Part shown: positions 42,902 through 52,580 of the stretch, piece by piece
How the letters are laid out: each line of letters starts with the position of its first letter
Numbering within the stretch: the stretch's first letter is position 1
Assembly (NCBI RefSeq): GCF_900187295.1
Contig: NZ_LT906473.1
Location: forward strand, 2,604,001 to 2,668,000
DNA from: Corynebacterium cystitidis
GTDB lineage: Bacteria; Actinomycetota; Actinomycetes; Mycobacteriales; Mycobacteriaceae
Reading direction: 5' to 3'
Length of the DNA stretch: 64,000 bases
Program-made: the position numbers and the translations under genes
Notes under the pieces: generated by a model
What the model was told of the DNA's origin: nothing
What the model saw: the letters and a program-made list of their open reading frames with translations, nothing else
The model's database searches: none

Positions 42902-43819
42902 CTAGCTCGCCTTCTCCGCATCAGAGTCTGACGGCTCAACGTCGGCAGGCTCAGTAGCACCTGGCGACACCAAAACCCGGCGCGCCAGGCGATGAGCGGC
43001 AAGAACGCTGGCTTCTAGGTCAGTTTCCCCGTTGGCGACACTGGCGAGGAAGCCCGCGTTAAAAGCATCCCCAGCACCGGTAAGATCCCGAATAGTGGTT
43101 GCCGGCTCTACGGGTACAACGTGTTGGAGTTGCCCGCCCACAAACACGCGTGTTGCTTCCGCCCCATTGCGTGCCAGCAGTGTTGCCTGCGGGAATTGCT
43201 CCAATCCGGGGCCGGGCTCGTCGTTAAGCGCAAGTTCAAGCAGCTCTGCCTCATCCCTGTTCGCGGAAATATAGTCCGGCGCGATCTCAGCCATGTACTT
43301 CAGATAGGTTTGCTTGCCTAAACTCTCGATGGTGTACACGCTGGAAATATCGAAAGAGATTTTTCCACCGTTGGCCCGCACTGCCTGCGCCGCAGCAATA
43401 GCCGAAGACCGAGTAGGTTCCACCTCAAGCGAATACGCGGTGAGATGCAACAGGGAGACGTCGGCAAGCCACTGCTGATCAATGGGTTGCAACATGCCAG
43501 ACGCGCCGCGCGAAGGGAACATATTCCTTTCACCACTTTGGTCAATCTGCACCACAATCGTGCCCGTTGTGCCCCGCACCTGCATCTTCACATCAACACC
43601 GAGGCTTTCAAGATCGCGGGTCAACGCCAAACCCGCCAAATCATCCCCTACACACCCGATAAACCGGGTTGGCGTGCGCGGGCCCGCAAACGCTGCAACA
43701 TTCGCGGCTGAACCGCCACGGGTGATAGTGATAGTTGATTTCGTGTCTGTAGCGTGGCGAATCTCTTCTTCTAGCCACACAACAATGTCTTGAACAATGT
43801 CACCGATAACACACAACAT
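42902..43819 (-). CDS. psuK: PfkB-family pseudouridine kinase
   Basis: Ribokinase-fold kinase of 305 residues. TRGGSAANVAAFAG is the N-terminal PfkB motif, and DLTGAGDAFNAGFL (about residue 250) holds the anion hole and catalytic Asp. The adjacent PsuG makes pseudouridine kinase the best call; PsuK forms pseudouridine 5'-phosphate. It overlaps the psuG stop by 1 bp. Confidence 0.85.
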   Translation of the reverse strand: MLCVIGDIVQDIVVWLEEEIRHATDTKSTITITRGGSAANVAAFAGPRTPTRFIGCVGDDLAGLALTRDLESLGVDVKMQVRGTTGTIVVQIDQSGERNMFPSRGASGMLQPIDQQWLADVSLLHLTAYSLEVEPTRSSAIAAAQAVRANGGKISFDISSVYTIESLGKQTYLKYMAEIAPDYISANRDEAELLELALNDEPGPGLEQFPQATLLARNGAEATRVFVGGQLQHVVPVEPATTIRDLTGAGDAFNAGFLASVANGETDLEASVLAAHRLARRVLVSPGATEPADVEPSDSDAEKAS

Positions 43820-44742
43820 TATTTCTCACCTCTTCGGATTGATCCCGCGATAGAAGCAGCAAGCGCGATGTTGTTCTTATACAGTGCAACGTTTGCTTCC
43901 AACGATTTCCCGTCGGTTGCCTGGCGGATATAGTCCAGCAAAAACGGAGTGGACTCCTGACCGGAGATCCCCTGGCGTTCAGCCTCATCCCAGGCCTGGC
44001 TAAGAATCTGATCGAGAAGCTCAGGATCAAGCTGATCTTTCATAGGCACCGGGTTACAAATATTGATCCCAGACTTCACGCCAAGATCACGCTGCACGCG
44101 CAGCATCTCTGCCACTTGCTCCGGGGTGTCTACCCTACGGTTCAGCGCATGGCCAGAATCTGCCACATAGAAGCCCGGATATTGATCAGTTTGGTAGCCG
44201 ATCACAGGAACATTGAGGGTTTCAAAACGTTCCAGCGTGGCAGGAATATCCAGGATTGCCTTCGCACCCGAAGACACCAGCACGAAAGATATCTGGCTCA
44301 TGGCAATTAAGTCAGCTGACTCGTCGAAAGTTTCGCTGGCACCGTGGTGAACTCCACCCAGCCCACCGGTAGCGAACACGTCGATGCCTGCCTGGTGTGC
44401 CAGGTGGGCGGTGGCTGCAATCGTCGTACCAGCAGAAAGCCCGTGAACATGGGCGTAACTCAGCTCACGCACCGAGGCTTTCAACATCTTGTCTTGTGCT
44501 GCCATCTCTTCGATCTGATCTGTAGTCAGACCCACCGTTGGCTGGCCTTTATACACGCCGATTGTGGCCGGTACCGCCCCGCTGTTGCTCACGATCTGTT
44601 CACCCTCCAGCGCAACACTGACGTTCATCGGCTGAGGCAAACCGTGGGTGAAAATGGTTGATTCAAGCGCGACAACAGGTGAACCTGAATCTAGCGCTTC
44701 TTGTACATGGTCCCCCACAAACAAATACTGTGACTTATTCAT
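43819..44742 (-). CDS. psuG: Pseudouridine-5'-phosphate glycosidase
   Basis: Enzyme of 307 residues that splits pseudouridine 5'-phosphate into uracil and ribose 5-phosphate. Family motifs are VVALESTIFTHGLPQPMN, GAVPATIGVYKG and FATGGLGGVHHGA. I chose the ATG at 44742 (MNKSQYLF) because AAGAAGGAGACAGT precedes it; the frame extends to 44805 across the likely operator. It is the first gene of psuG-psuK-MFS and divergent from a LysR regulator. Confidence 0.92.
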   Translation of the reverse strand: MNKSQYLFVGDHVQEALDSGSPVVALESTIFTHGLPQPMNVSVALEGEQIVSNSGAVPATIGVYKGQPTVGLTTDQIEEMAAQDKMLKASVRELSYAHVHGLSAGTTIAATAHLAHQAGIDVFATGGLGGVHHGASETFDESADLIAMSQISFVLVSSGAKAILDIPATLERFETLNVPVIGYQTDQYPGFYVADSGHALNRRVDTPEQVAEMLRVQRDLGVKSGINICNPVPMKDQLDPELLDQILSQAWDEAERQGISGQESTPFLLDYIRQATDGKSLEANVALYKNNIALAASIAGSIRRGEK

Positions 44743-44772
44743 CACTGTCTCCTTCTTGTTACTTATGTCATG

Positions 44773-44841
44773 CTTAACGTTAAGTAATGAAGACAAGACC
44801 GACAATAGCCCTAATGGAATATAGGCATAGCTAAACGCTAT
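44773..44841. promoter_or_regulatory. Operators between psuG and lysR
   Basis: A perfect 12-bp palindrome CTTAACGTTAAG (44773-44784) lies next to the psuG start. ATAGC-TAAAC-GCTAT (44827-44841) lies next to the regulator and has the T-N11-A layout of LysR boxes. The region would contain both divergent promoters. Confidence 0.5.
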
Positions 44842-44858
44842 GGGGAGGGTTCGCAGCC

Positions 44859-45770
44859 ATGACCAACAAAGCCACCTGTGAAATTACGCTCAAACAGTTA
44901 GAAGCCTTCGTCGCCACAGTAAACAAAGGGAGCTTCTCCGGCGCGGCAGCCGAACTATCACGCACACAACCAACAATCAGTAAAGAAATCCAGCGCCTGG
45001 AAGAAACCCTGGATGTGCAGCTCTTTGACCGCGACCAAGGGCCTGCCACCCTGACAGAAGAAGGCCACAGCTTGATCAAACACGCCCGCCGCATCGTGGC
45101 AGACGCACACCGATTCGTCGACTACGCAGCAAGCCTAGCCACCGGATTCCCCCACACAATCCACCTAGCGTGCTCCCCCAGCCTGGTGAACAACCTCATA
45201 CCTAAACTCCTGCAAAAAATGGAAACAACCTTCCCCCATGTCAAGCTAGCCGTCAAGGAAGTAGGCACCGGCGAAGTAGAAACAGTCCTAGAAGAACAAC
45301 AAGCAGACATTGGCGTGTGCCACTGCCCGCGCGAAATTCCCGGATTCACCGTGGTACCAATTGGGCACGACCCGTTGGTGCTGGTAGGAACCCAGGAAAT
45401 AATCGATCTCGTTCAGGACCCCGCTGATCTCAGCTCGCTAGAACGCACCCCACTGATGTCCTGGCCACGCGACCAGCACCCCGAATACTATGACGAGTTG
45501 ATTCGCTGCTGCCAGCAGCGCAACCTTGACCCCCTTGTGATTGTTGGAAGCGCACAACTGACAGGCTCAAAGCAGTACTTGCTTTCACAAGGGCGTGCTT
45601 TCGGCGTGCTACCACGAGACGCAATCCGCGGTTTTGACCCGAGCCTCACATTTATCACGCTAGGGCCTGACGCGACTGTGGAACTTGGCTGTTTGGTTCC
45701 TCAACGCCCTCACTCCGGCCTGGTACATATCTATGAAGCCCTGCGCGATCTTCATCAGACGCTCGGTTAA
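44859..45770 (+). CDS. LysR-family regulator of the psu locus
   Basis: LysR regulator of 303 residues. The N-terminal winged helix is ITLKQLEAFVATVNKGSFSG with AAAELSRTQPTISKEIQRLE, then a linker helix and a periplasmic-binding-type effector domain (about 90-300). Divergence from psuG suggests that it activates pseudouridine use, with the intergenic dyads as binding sites (inferred). Confidence 0.9.
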   Translation: MTNKATCEITLKQLEAFVATVNKGSFSGAAAELSRTQPTISKEIQRLEETLDVQLFDRDQGPATLTEEGHSLIKHARRIVADAHRFVDYAASLATGFPHTIHLACSPSLVNNLIPKLLQKMETTFPHVKLAVKEVGTGEVETVLEEQQADIGVCHCPREIPGFTVVPIGHDPLVLVGTQEIIDLVQDPADLSSLERTPLMSWPRDQHPEYYDELIRCCQQRNLDPLVIVGSAQLTGSKQYLLSQGRAFGVLPRDAIRGFDPSLTFITLGPDATVELGCLVPQRPHSGLVHIYEALRDLHQTLG

Positions 45771-45822
45771 GCATTGGATTGGCAAGCTACACTGGGCTAC
45801 TTAGACATTGACGGAGACTGCC

Positions 45823-46350
45823 ATGCGCCTAACCCAGCCGAACACTGCCTTCCACGCCTCCTGGCTAGAGGCCGCTCACGAGCTACAGCACGCAGACGGC
45901 CCTAACGAGGGCCACGGTATGAGCCTCGAGCTTGCCGACGGAGACCTTTCTGATCCCACCACCTTTGCCACATGGGTTTACGCGCTTAACGACGAGGCCG
46001 TCTCCCCGCGCTCCGGCCGTGTTCCTGCGACGAACTGGTGGATGGTGGAAGGCTCGGAGTACCTTGGTGCGATCCAACTGCGGCACACATTAGGTACCGA
46101 ATATTTGCGCACCCGTGGCGGGCACGTCGGATACACAGTCCGCCCGTCAGCGCGCGGACGCGGATTGGCTACTCAAGCGCTCACGTTGGTACTGACTCGT
46201 GCCCATGAATTCGGCCTGGAACAGGTTATGGTAACTTGCCTTGAGGCGAACCCAGCGTCGGCACGCGTCATCGAAAAAGCAGGTGGAATAATCGAGGGCA
46301 CCAGCGATGGTTTGATCCGCTACTGGATACCTACGCAAACAAAATCATAA
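45823..46350 (+). CDS. GNAT-family N-acetyltransferase
   Basis: Acetyltransferase of 175 residues. The acetyl-CoA motif A is GHVGYTVRPSARGRGLATQA (about residues 106-125), and ANPASARVIEKAGG is motif B. RimJ/RimL-like or antibiotic-type acetyl transfer is possible; the substrate is unknown. I chose the ATG at 45823 with GGAG 8 bases upstream over the TTG at 45808. Confidence 0.8.
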   Translation: MRLTQPNTAFHASWLEAAHELQHADGPNEGHGMSLELADGDLSDPTTFATWVYALNDEAVSPRSGRVPATNWWMVEGSEYLGAIQLRHTLGTEYLRTRGGHVGYTVRPSARGRGLATQALTLVLTRAHEFGLEQVMVTCLEANPASARVIEKAGGIIEGTSDGLIRYWIPTQTKS

Positions 46351-46356
46351 GCAAAA

Positions 46357-46383
46357 CGGCCCCGCATATCCATCACGGGGCCG
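46357..46383. terminator. Shared bidirectional terminator
   Basis: CGGCCCCG and CGGGGCCG form an 8-bp stem. On the minus strand it is followed by TTTTGC, so it can end both the rightward acetyltransferase and the leftward lipoprotein transcripts. Confidence 0.8.
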
Positions 46384-46415
46384 AATAGAAACTTTGCTGT
46401 GCTGTGTGTAGGCGT

Positions 46416-47168
46416 TTAGCGCCAGGAGATTGGATCAGATGGTGTTAGATCCGAGTTGGACGGAATGTCATATTCGAAGCTAGCTGCTGTCGCAGGGTTT
46501 CCACCCTCAGAAGTTACGTAGCTCAACGCAGCGTATTGGTAAGGGCGATCAATCTGGACGTCTTCAAGAGCGGTTGGCATGACATCAACCGCATCGATTC
46601 CGCAAACAATTTCTTCGCCACCACCGAACAACAAAAACTTATTCGCCTTGTAGCCACGATCATCCGTCAGGTTGATGTCAGGTTGTTCCACGCTGTATGG
46701 CTTTTCCTCGCCGACTTGTTCAACCTTCTTCAAAGTCATCGTGTACGGCACGCAAATAAACTTTTCAATCTGATCTTCAGGCTTTCCTATCTCCTGCCCA
46801 GCTGCCTCATGAACCTCTTCTACGGTCTTTTCAACAGGTTCATTGACGGCAAGTTCCCAGGTAAGAAGATTTCCATCGTAATCCTCTGTCATCACTGTCG
46901 CCGTCTCACCAAGCTTCAGAGTCGTGCCCGGTTCAGTCAGATCACCATCTACTTTTTTATCCTTTTTATCCTTGCTTTCCTCTGCCGAAGTCGTGGCACT
47001 CTCGGATGCAACAGAAGATTCAGAAGCAGCAGTCTCTTCTGTTTGAGAAGCACTGTTCTGATCATCAGATTCGGAACATCCTGCCAGGAAAAGGGCAGGT
47101 ACAGCGACTACAGCAACGATACCAGTCTTTAGCTTTTTGCTGAGAGATTCATGAAAGTAAAGGCTCAT
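46416..47168 (-). CDS. Secreted lipoprotein of unknown function
   Basis: Protein of 250 residues with a basic N-terminus (SKKLKTG), hydrophobic core IVAVVAVPALF and the lipobox LAGC (Cys at about 30), so it is exported and lipid-anchored. A Ser/Glu-rich linker (about 31-80) is followed by a globular domain (LTEPGTTLKLGETATVM and later CVPYTMTLKKVE, VCGIDAVDVM) with two Cys that may form a disulfide. I do not recognise a family. Confidence 0.75.
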   Translation of the reverse strand: MSLYFHESLSKKLKTGIVAVVAVPALFLAGCSESDDQNSASQTEETAASESSVASESATTSAEESKDKKDKKVDGDLTEPGTTLKLGETATVMTEDYDGNLLTWELAVNEPVEKTVEEVHEAAGQEIGKPEDQIEKFICVPYTMTLKKVEQVGEEKPYSVEQPDINLTDDRGYKANKFLLFGGGEEIVCGIDAVDVMPTALEDVQIDRPYQYAALSYVTSEGGNPATAASFEYDIPSNSDLTPSDPISWR

Positions 47169-47259
47169 GGATTCAAATATAGTGCAAAGAAACTGAATTT
47201 TCGATAATTACGGTAAATTCCGCCGTGTCACCTTCAGGCGATAATGTGGGCGACCAGAC

Positions 47260-47292
47260 ACCGCCCCGCCACATTTAAAGTAGCGGGGCGGT
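47260..47292 (-). terminator. Hairpin after metE
   Basis: ACCGCCCCGC and GCGGGGCGGT form a 10-bp stem with a 13-base loop, 14 bp beyond the metE stop. There is no T-run, so termination is less certain. Confidence 0.5.
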
Positions 47293-47305
47293 CTCCAGAT
47301 CGCTG

Positions 47306-49591
47306 CTACACTCCTGCAGCCACAACCTCGTCGCGGGCAAGCACGAGGTTACGCAGCGACGGCTCCACTTCGGCGTAGCCGCGGGTCTTCAAACCACAGT
47401 CAGGGTTGACCCAGAGGCGCTCAGTTGGCACGTTCTTCAACGCTGCGCGGATTAGCTCCGCCATCTCAGCCACTGACGGAACGCGCGGTGCGTGGATATC
47501 CCAGATACCTGGGCCGATCTCGGAGTGGAAGGTTTCGTCGATGTCCTCGAGCAGCTCCATCCGCGATCGCGCGGCCTCGATCGAGGTCACGTCCGCATCC
47601 AAGCCAGCAACAGCGTCGATGATCTGGCCGAACTCGGAATAGCACAGGTGGGTGTGGATCTGAGTGGTTGGCTTAGCGGTCAAAGACACCAGCCGGAAGG
47701 AGCGCACAGCCCACTTCAGGTACTCAGGGCGTGCATCCTCACGCAGTGGCAGCAGCTCGCGCAGTGCGGGCTCATCAATCTGAATCACCTGGATGCCGGC
47801 CTCCTCAAGGTCGCGGACCTCGTCGGCAAGTGCCACACCGATCTGGTCGGCGGATTCTGCCAAAGAGACATCATCACGCGGGAAAGACCAGGCCAGGATG
47901 GTCACTGGTCCGGTGAGCATGCCCTTGACCGGCTTATCGGACAGGCTCTGCGCATACTTCGCCCACTCCACAGTCATCGGCTCTGGGCGGGACACGTCGC
48001 CGACCACGATCGGTGGACGGGTGCAACGGGAACCGTACGACTGAACCCAACCATTATCGGTAGTAACAAATCCTTCCATCTGCTCGGCGAAGTACTGCAC
48101 CATGTCGTTGCGCTCCGGCTCGCCGTGCACCAGCACGTCCAGGCCGAGGCGCTCCTGCAGCTCGATAACGTCCTTGACTTCTTGCTTCAGGCGGTCGTTG
48201 TAATCCGCATCCGATAGCTCACCGGTGCGGTGCAGGGTGCGCGCGCGACGAATCTCTGCGGTCTGCGGGAAAGAACCGATGGTGGTGGTGGGCAGTGCAG
48301 GCAGGTTCAACTGGTCTTGCTGCGCCTTGATGCGCTCTTCGAAGGCAGGTTCGCGCTTGACTTCGCCTTCAGGGAGCTTGCCGACGCGCTCTGCCACCGC
48401 TTGGTTGTGCAACTTGGTGGATTCTGCGCGGGTGCGCACCGCGCGGTCGGAGCGAGCAAACGCCTCAGCCGCATCGATGGGGCCAGCCACCAGTGCCTGT
48501 GCCTCGCCGATCTTCTCGTCTGCAAACGAAAGCCAACCTGCCACGTCAACCGGCAAGTGCTTCTCATCTTCAAGCGTGTGCGGTACGTGCTGCAGGGACA
48601 CGGAGGTGGACACGGAAACGGAATCTTCGGAGCGTCCGTTATCTGCCGTGCTCGCGGAGCGAAGCGTAGCGAGCACCTCTTCCTTCTTACGCAGGTCACC
48701 GGCCCAAATATTGCGGCCGTCAATGAGGCCCGCAACCAGGTGGGTCTCAGGAGCAACGGCTGCAGCAACGCGGCGTGGGTAGTCCGGATCAGCCTCCAAG
48801 GTTGCAGGTGCCAAGTCCACGTGCAAGGCTTCCGGCTTGGCGTCGGCAAGTGCTTTCAGGCCCTCGCGCAGGGAACCATAAGGGGTGGTCAGGTAGACAT
48901 GTGGACGGTCCTCAGCGCCCAGTAGCTCAGTCCACGCCTCAGAAGCGTAGCGTGCCAGGTCTGCGTCAGGGTGGCCTGCGATATCAGCTGTAAGGATTGG
49001 CTCAGCAACCTGCACCCAGTCCACGCCCTCCTTGTGGAGAGCGGAAAATACGGTTGCGTAGGCGGCGGTCAGCTCATCAAGGCGCGAGAAATCAACCGGC
49101 TTCGACAATGCAAGCAAGGTGACAGGGCCCACCAGGTACGGGCGCACAGTATGGCCGGCGGCGCGGGCCTCCTCGACGATACGCACGATGCGCTCCGGAG
49201 CTGGGTCAAAAGCGTTCTCCGAGATCTCAGGAACCAAGTAGTGGTAGTTGGTGTCGAACCACTTTGTCATTTCCAGCGGGTTGCGGTCATCAGTACCGCG
49301 GCACAGGGCAAACTCCTCGTCCAGGTCAGCAGCCTCAAGCACACCGACAGTCAAAGCTGTTTCGAGCACCTGGTCGTAGTAGGCGACATCAGCAGGGATG
49401 GCGTAGTCGTCGTTAAGCCCCAAATCACGCAGGTGATTGTAGGTATCAATGCGCAGCGCATGCGTCGTGGACAGGAAGGTTTCCTGGTCGATGCGGCCGG
49501 CCCAGTAAGACTCGAGGGCGCGCTTGAGTTCACGGTTGCGGCCGATGCGAGGATAGCCCTCGATGGTGGCCTTGGGAAAAGAAGAAGTCAT
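47306..49591 (-). CDS. metE: Cobalamin-independent methionine synthase
   Basis: MetE (761 residues) transfers a methyl group from 5-methyltetrahydrofolate polyglutamate to homocysteine. It has two barrel domains. The N-terminal one starts IEGYPRIGRNRELKRALESY. The C-terminal one binds zinc through HTHLCYSEF (His, Cys) and VNPDCGLKTRG (Cys), with QIDEPALRE and WDIHAPRVPS in between. metF, which makes the methyl donor, lies directly upstream, so the pair completes methionine synthesis. Confidence 0.97.
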   Translation of the reverse strand: MTSSFPKATIEGYPRIGRNRELKRALESYWAGRIDQETFLSTTHALRIDTYNHLRDLGLNDDYAIPADVAYYDQVLETALTVGVLEAADLDEEFALCRGTDDRNPLEMTKWFDTNYHYLVPEISENAFDPAPERIVRIVEEARAAGHTVRPYLVGPVTLLALSKPVDFSRLDELTAAYATVFSALHKEGVDWVQVAEPILTADIAGHPDADLARYASEAWTELLGAEDRPHVYLTTPYGSLREGLKALADAKPEALHVDLAPATLEADPDYPRRVAAAVAPETHLVAGLIDGRNIWAGDLRKKEEVLATLRSASTADNGRSEDSVSVSTSVSLQHVPHTLEDEKHLPVDVAGWLSFADEKIGEAQALVAGPIDAAEAFARSDRAVRTRAESTKLHNQAVAERVGKLPEGEVKREPAFEERIKAQQDQLNLPALPTTTIGSFPQTAEIRRARTLHRTGELSDADYNDRLKQEVKDVIELQERLGLDVLVHGEPERNDMVQYFAEQMEGFVTTDNGWVQSYGSRCTRPPIVVGDVSRPEPMTVEWAKYAQSLSDKPVKGMLTGPVTILAWSFPRDDVSLAESADQIGVALADEVRDLEEAGIQVIQIDEPALRELLPLREDARPEYLKWAVRSFRLVSLTAKPTTQIHTHLCYSEFGQIIDAVAGLDADVTSIEAARSRMELLEDIDETFHSEIGPGIWDIHAPRVPSVAEMAELIRAALKNVPTERLWVNPDCGLKTRGYAEVEPSLRNLVLARDEVVAAGV

Positions 49592-49677
49592 AGGAAGATC
49601 CTTACGTCAGAATATGTCAGAAATTTTTCAGTTACTTCTGCAGCTCAGCGGAGGCTTCCGGCTTCTGCAGCGAGTTC

Positions 49678-50688
49678 CTAGCGCAGCGCGTCAGGGGTGG
49701 GTATACCGATCCGGTTCAACAGGTCCTGCGTCACCTCGGCATTGTTGTGCGTGTAGATATGCAACCCGCCTGTTCCTGCTTCCAGGATGGTGCGGGCGAG
49801 ATCGACGGTCATCTCCATGCCAATCTCGAACTCTTCCGCCTCATTCGAGGCCTGGCGCATTCGCTGATACACCCGGTCGGGGACACTGATCCCCGAAAGC
49901 ACACCCATGCGCTCAGCCCGCTTCAGGCTGGTCATGGGCATGATTCCAGGGATCAGCGGGATCCGCACACCGGCCAAACGAGCGCGCTGCTCGAAGCGCA
50001 GGAAGTCTTCCGCCTCGAAGAAAAGCTGGGTGATGGCAAAGTCGGCTCCAAGGCGCTGCTTGGCCAGCAGCACGTCCAAATCCTCGTCCGGGCTTGCGGA
50101 TTCCGCATGGCCAGAGGGGTAACAAGCCACAGACACTGCCAAGTTTCCGGCTGCCAGGCGGAACGCTTCTTGCTGCTCAATCTCGCGGATCAGCCGCACC
50201 AGGTCGGTAGCGTGCGGGAGGTGGTCGCCGTCAAGCTTGCTCACTCCTTCCGGCAAATCCCCACGAAGTGCCAAAAACCCGCGCACACCCGAATCAAGCA
50301 GGGTGTAGATCCATTCGGTGAGCTCATCGCGGGTGCCGGCGGTGCAGGCTAGGTGCGCGATGGTGCGGGCCTGGGTGTTGGCGCTGATGCGTTTGATGAA
50401 CTTCGTGGTGCCGGTCAGCCACTGGGAGCGTGCCGACGAGGTGACCGAAATGTAGTCCGGTTTGTAGGCATTCAGCGTGGCAAGCAGGTTATCGATCTTC
50501 GCCTCGTCAGCATCATGGCGCGGAGGAATCACCTCGAAGCTCAGCGCAAGGCGGCGCGGGCGGCGGGTTCTGAAGGCCGTACCTGGCACGCCGGAAGGCA
50601 TGGACTGGATGGTGTCGTCGAAACCATCCAGGGGTGCAGATGCAGAAAGCCGAGCGGATGGGCGCGACGACGAATTCTTCGCAGACAC
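49678..50688 (-). CDS. metF: 5,10-Methylenetetrahydrofolate reductase
   Basis: Flavoprotein of 336 residues that makes 5-methyltetrahydrofolate for MetE. LSFEVIPPRHDADE (active-site Glu), DYISVTSSARSQ, HLACTA, LALRGDLPEG and ADFAITQLFFEAEDFL are family landmarks. It lies 86 bp upstream of metE on the same strand. The N-terminus is about 40 residues longer than usual and Ser-rich, so a later start is possible. Confidence 0.93.
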   Translation of the reverse strand: MSAKNSSSRPSARLSASAPLDGFDDTIQSMPSGVPGTAFRTRRPRRLALSFEVIPPRHDADEAKIDNLLATLNAYKPDYISVTSSARSQWLTGTTKFIKRISANTQARTIAHLACTAGTRDELTEWIYTLLDSGVRGFLALRGDLPEGVSKLDGDHLPHATDLVRLIREIEQQEAFRLAAGNLAVSVACYPSGHAESASPDEDLDVLLAKQRLGADFAITQLFFEAEDFLRFEQRARLAGVRIPLIPGIMPMTSLKRAERMGVLSGISVPDRVYQRMRQASNEAEEFEIGMEMTVDLARTILEAGTGGLHIYTHNNAEVTQDLLNRIGIPTPDALR

Positions 50689-51008
50689 AAATGCGTCCTT
50701 TCATAAGTATCCGTGTCCGTAGAGGCACGGGGTTCGTCGTGAAAGATGTCGCGGCCGGGCTCGGCACTTGCGTTGAATTGAAAGTAGACCAAGCTGTTTC
50801 ACCGGTTCAAGCACAATAAAAATTTTGACCCGCAAAAATACCGATGACGTTGGCTTTTGCGATGAATATAATTCGCGGTAAAACAGGCACCGTGATCTCA
50901 GCAACCCAGCCGAAAACCTCACACCAAAGCACCCATCATGCATGTTCTTTCATGGGTATTCTTGTACTAAACCAACTAACGGAAAGACTTAGTGAAAGTA
51001 GGAACACC

Positions 51009-51743
51009 ATGAATCCATTACTGCTGAAGCAGGGATTTAGCCTTGCGCGTGACTTCGCCCAGCGCGTCAACGAGTACCGCCAAGAGAAGCAACGCGAGGC
51101 ATACGACGCTTTGGTCGCAGCCGCCGACGAATTCAATGCGGAATTTGAGGGCGACGATTTAGCCCGTCGTGGGCAGGCGCTTATCGACGAGTCCCGCCGC
51201 GAAGCCGGAAAACTCACCCAGGCCGCTCACCGCCGCCTCGACCAGGCCCGAGAGCAACTGGCTAACCGGGCGCAGGATGCCTCCAAACAAGTGGAGAAGC
51301 GTACAACGAACTTGGTAGATAAGGTGTCCGTCAAGAAGGCGAAGCGGAAACAGCGCCGCAAGACTCTGGGCCGCATCGCAGCGGGCACCGGCATCGTAGC
51401 CGTGCTGGCCGCTATCGCAGCAGCGGTGTATTACTTCGTCTTTGGTCCAGGAAAGAAAGAGGAGCCCCGCACCACCCCACCACGCGTGGAGGAACACTCC
51501 GGTGAAAAGGAGTCCACTTTGGTGTACTCCACCACAACCACCGATGGTGGAGAGTTTGCTGCTGGTTCGGTAGATGATTCGGTAGCTGGTTCCGCTGGCC
51601 CGCTGTCAGAAGAGCCCGCAGAGCGCGACGCTGAGCTGATGGATGACATCGACTCCCAGCTGGCAGAGTTCGACGCCGAAGGTGGTCAGCAGAAACCCCT
51701 TGCCGCCGATGACACATACGGTAAACACACCAAGGAGAACTAA
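51009..51743 (+). CDS. Coiled-coil membrane protein of unknown function
   Basis: Protein of about 244 residues. The first half is charged and helical (FAQRVNEYRQEKQREAYDAL, LTQAAHRRLDQAREQLANRA, a likely coiled coil). Then come a basic KKAKRKQRRK segment and one membrane helix (about 125-145, ending AAAVYYFVFG). The second half is acidic and Ser/Thr-rich and probably extracellular. I chose the ATG at 51009; the frame runs further upstream without a ribosome site. Similar proteins occur in corynebacteria, but the function is unknown. Confidence 0.75.
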   Translation: MNPLLLKQGFSLARDFAQRVNEYRQEKQREAYDALVAAADEFNAEFEGDDLARRGQALIDESRREAGKLTQAAHRRLDQAREQLANRAQDASKQVEKRTTNLVDKVSVKKAKRKQRRKTLGRIAAGTGIVAVLAAIAAAVYYFVFGPGKKEEPRTTPPRVEEHSGEKESTLVYSTTTTDGGEFAAGSVDDSVAGSAGPLSEEPAERDAELMDDIDSQLAEFDAEGGQQKPLAADDTYGKHTKEN

Positions 51744-52233
51744 GACCTTCTCACGTTCAGACATTACTAGCCCCCGACGGACCTCCAAGGTTCGTCGGTG
51801 ATTAAGCGATCGGCGCGGGCAAGACCATGGGACCCTGCTTTTCACCTATTTGTCAAAGCTCCTTTGCCAACCTTTCACTCGAACTATCTATCCGGGCCGA
51901 ATCCGTTGAATACCCCATAGGGCTACCCCCGGATACCCCCGCGATCAGGGCTTATGTATGCCAAGGACTATTTAAAGTAACTTTTAGCGGACTTTGCACT
52001 GTAAAGCATTGCGTGACTTGACCGTGCTTAAAATATTAGATATTGTTCAATTGATTGTTTGAGCCACAATCACTCTTATCTAGTTTGCGTATTTGCTGGC
52101 GGACCGCCCCACCGACTTTCTCCTTCGCGTGGGAACGGTCCGCCAGCATTTGCTTACCCCCGAACGCTTCTCAACCGGCTAGAGTAGTGGGAAAGTATCA
52201 CACTCAACAAAACCCGGGAGAAAGGTGCGGCTC
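51744..52233. other. Intergenic region with a large inverted repeat
   Basis: No convincing gene. TGCTGGCGGACCG (52094-52106) and CGGTCCGCCAGCA (52136-52148) are perfect 13-base inverted arms around a 29-base loop. The rest is AT-rich (51960-52080) and probably contains the promoter of the ArsR gene; GGGAGAAAGG at about 52217 is its ribosome site. Confidence 0.55.
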
Positions 52234-52563
52234 ATGACAGAACACGCGATGGAGCCACACGAAGAGCTCAACCGTAACCTCAAGCTTGCTGAGGAATGGG
52301 CAGGAACTTTCAAGATCCTCGGTGACCAAACCCGCCTGAAACTGCTGAGTTCCATCCATTTCGCCGGACAGTACCAATACACCGTCAGCGAATTGGCCAA
52401 GGCCACGGAAGTCCGGGTGGCCACGGCCTCCGCTGCTCTTCGAGCTATGGAGCTTAACGGAACTGTGAAGTCACAGCGCGACGGCCGCAGCATCCGTTAC
52501 GGAATCAGTGATGATAACGTACACGACCTGCTCCACTGGATCGGAGCAGGTCACCGCCATTAA
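52234..52563 (+). CDS. ArsR/SmtB-family regulator
   Basis: Winged-helix regulator of 109 residues: FKILGDQTRLKLLSSIHFAG, YTVSELAKATEVRVATASAA (recognition helix), LRAMELNGTVKSQRDGRSIR and a C-terminal GAGHRH with His residues. Proteins of this class often release DNA on binding Zn, Ni or other metals. It converges on ureD, so control of nickel or urease is possible but only inferred. Confidence 0.85.
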   Translation: MTEHAMEPHEELNRNLKLAEEWAGTFKILGDQTRLKLLSSIHFAGQYQYTVSELAKATEVRVATASAALRAMELNGTVKSQRDGRSIRYGISDDNVHDLLHWIGAGHRH

Positions 52564-52580
52564 GCACCACCAGTGACCAG

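Noticed and set aside
50689-50850. A methionine-type riboswitch or McbR site upstream of metF
   Set aside because: I found no SAM-riboswitch architecture, and TAGAC occurs without a properly spaced partner.
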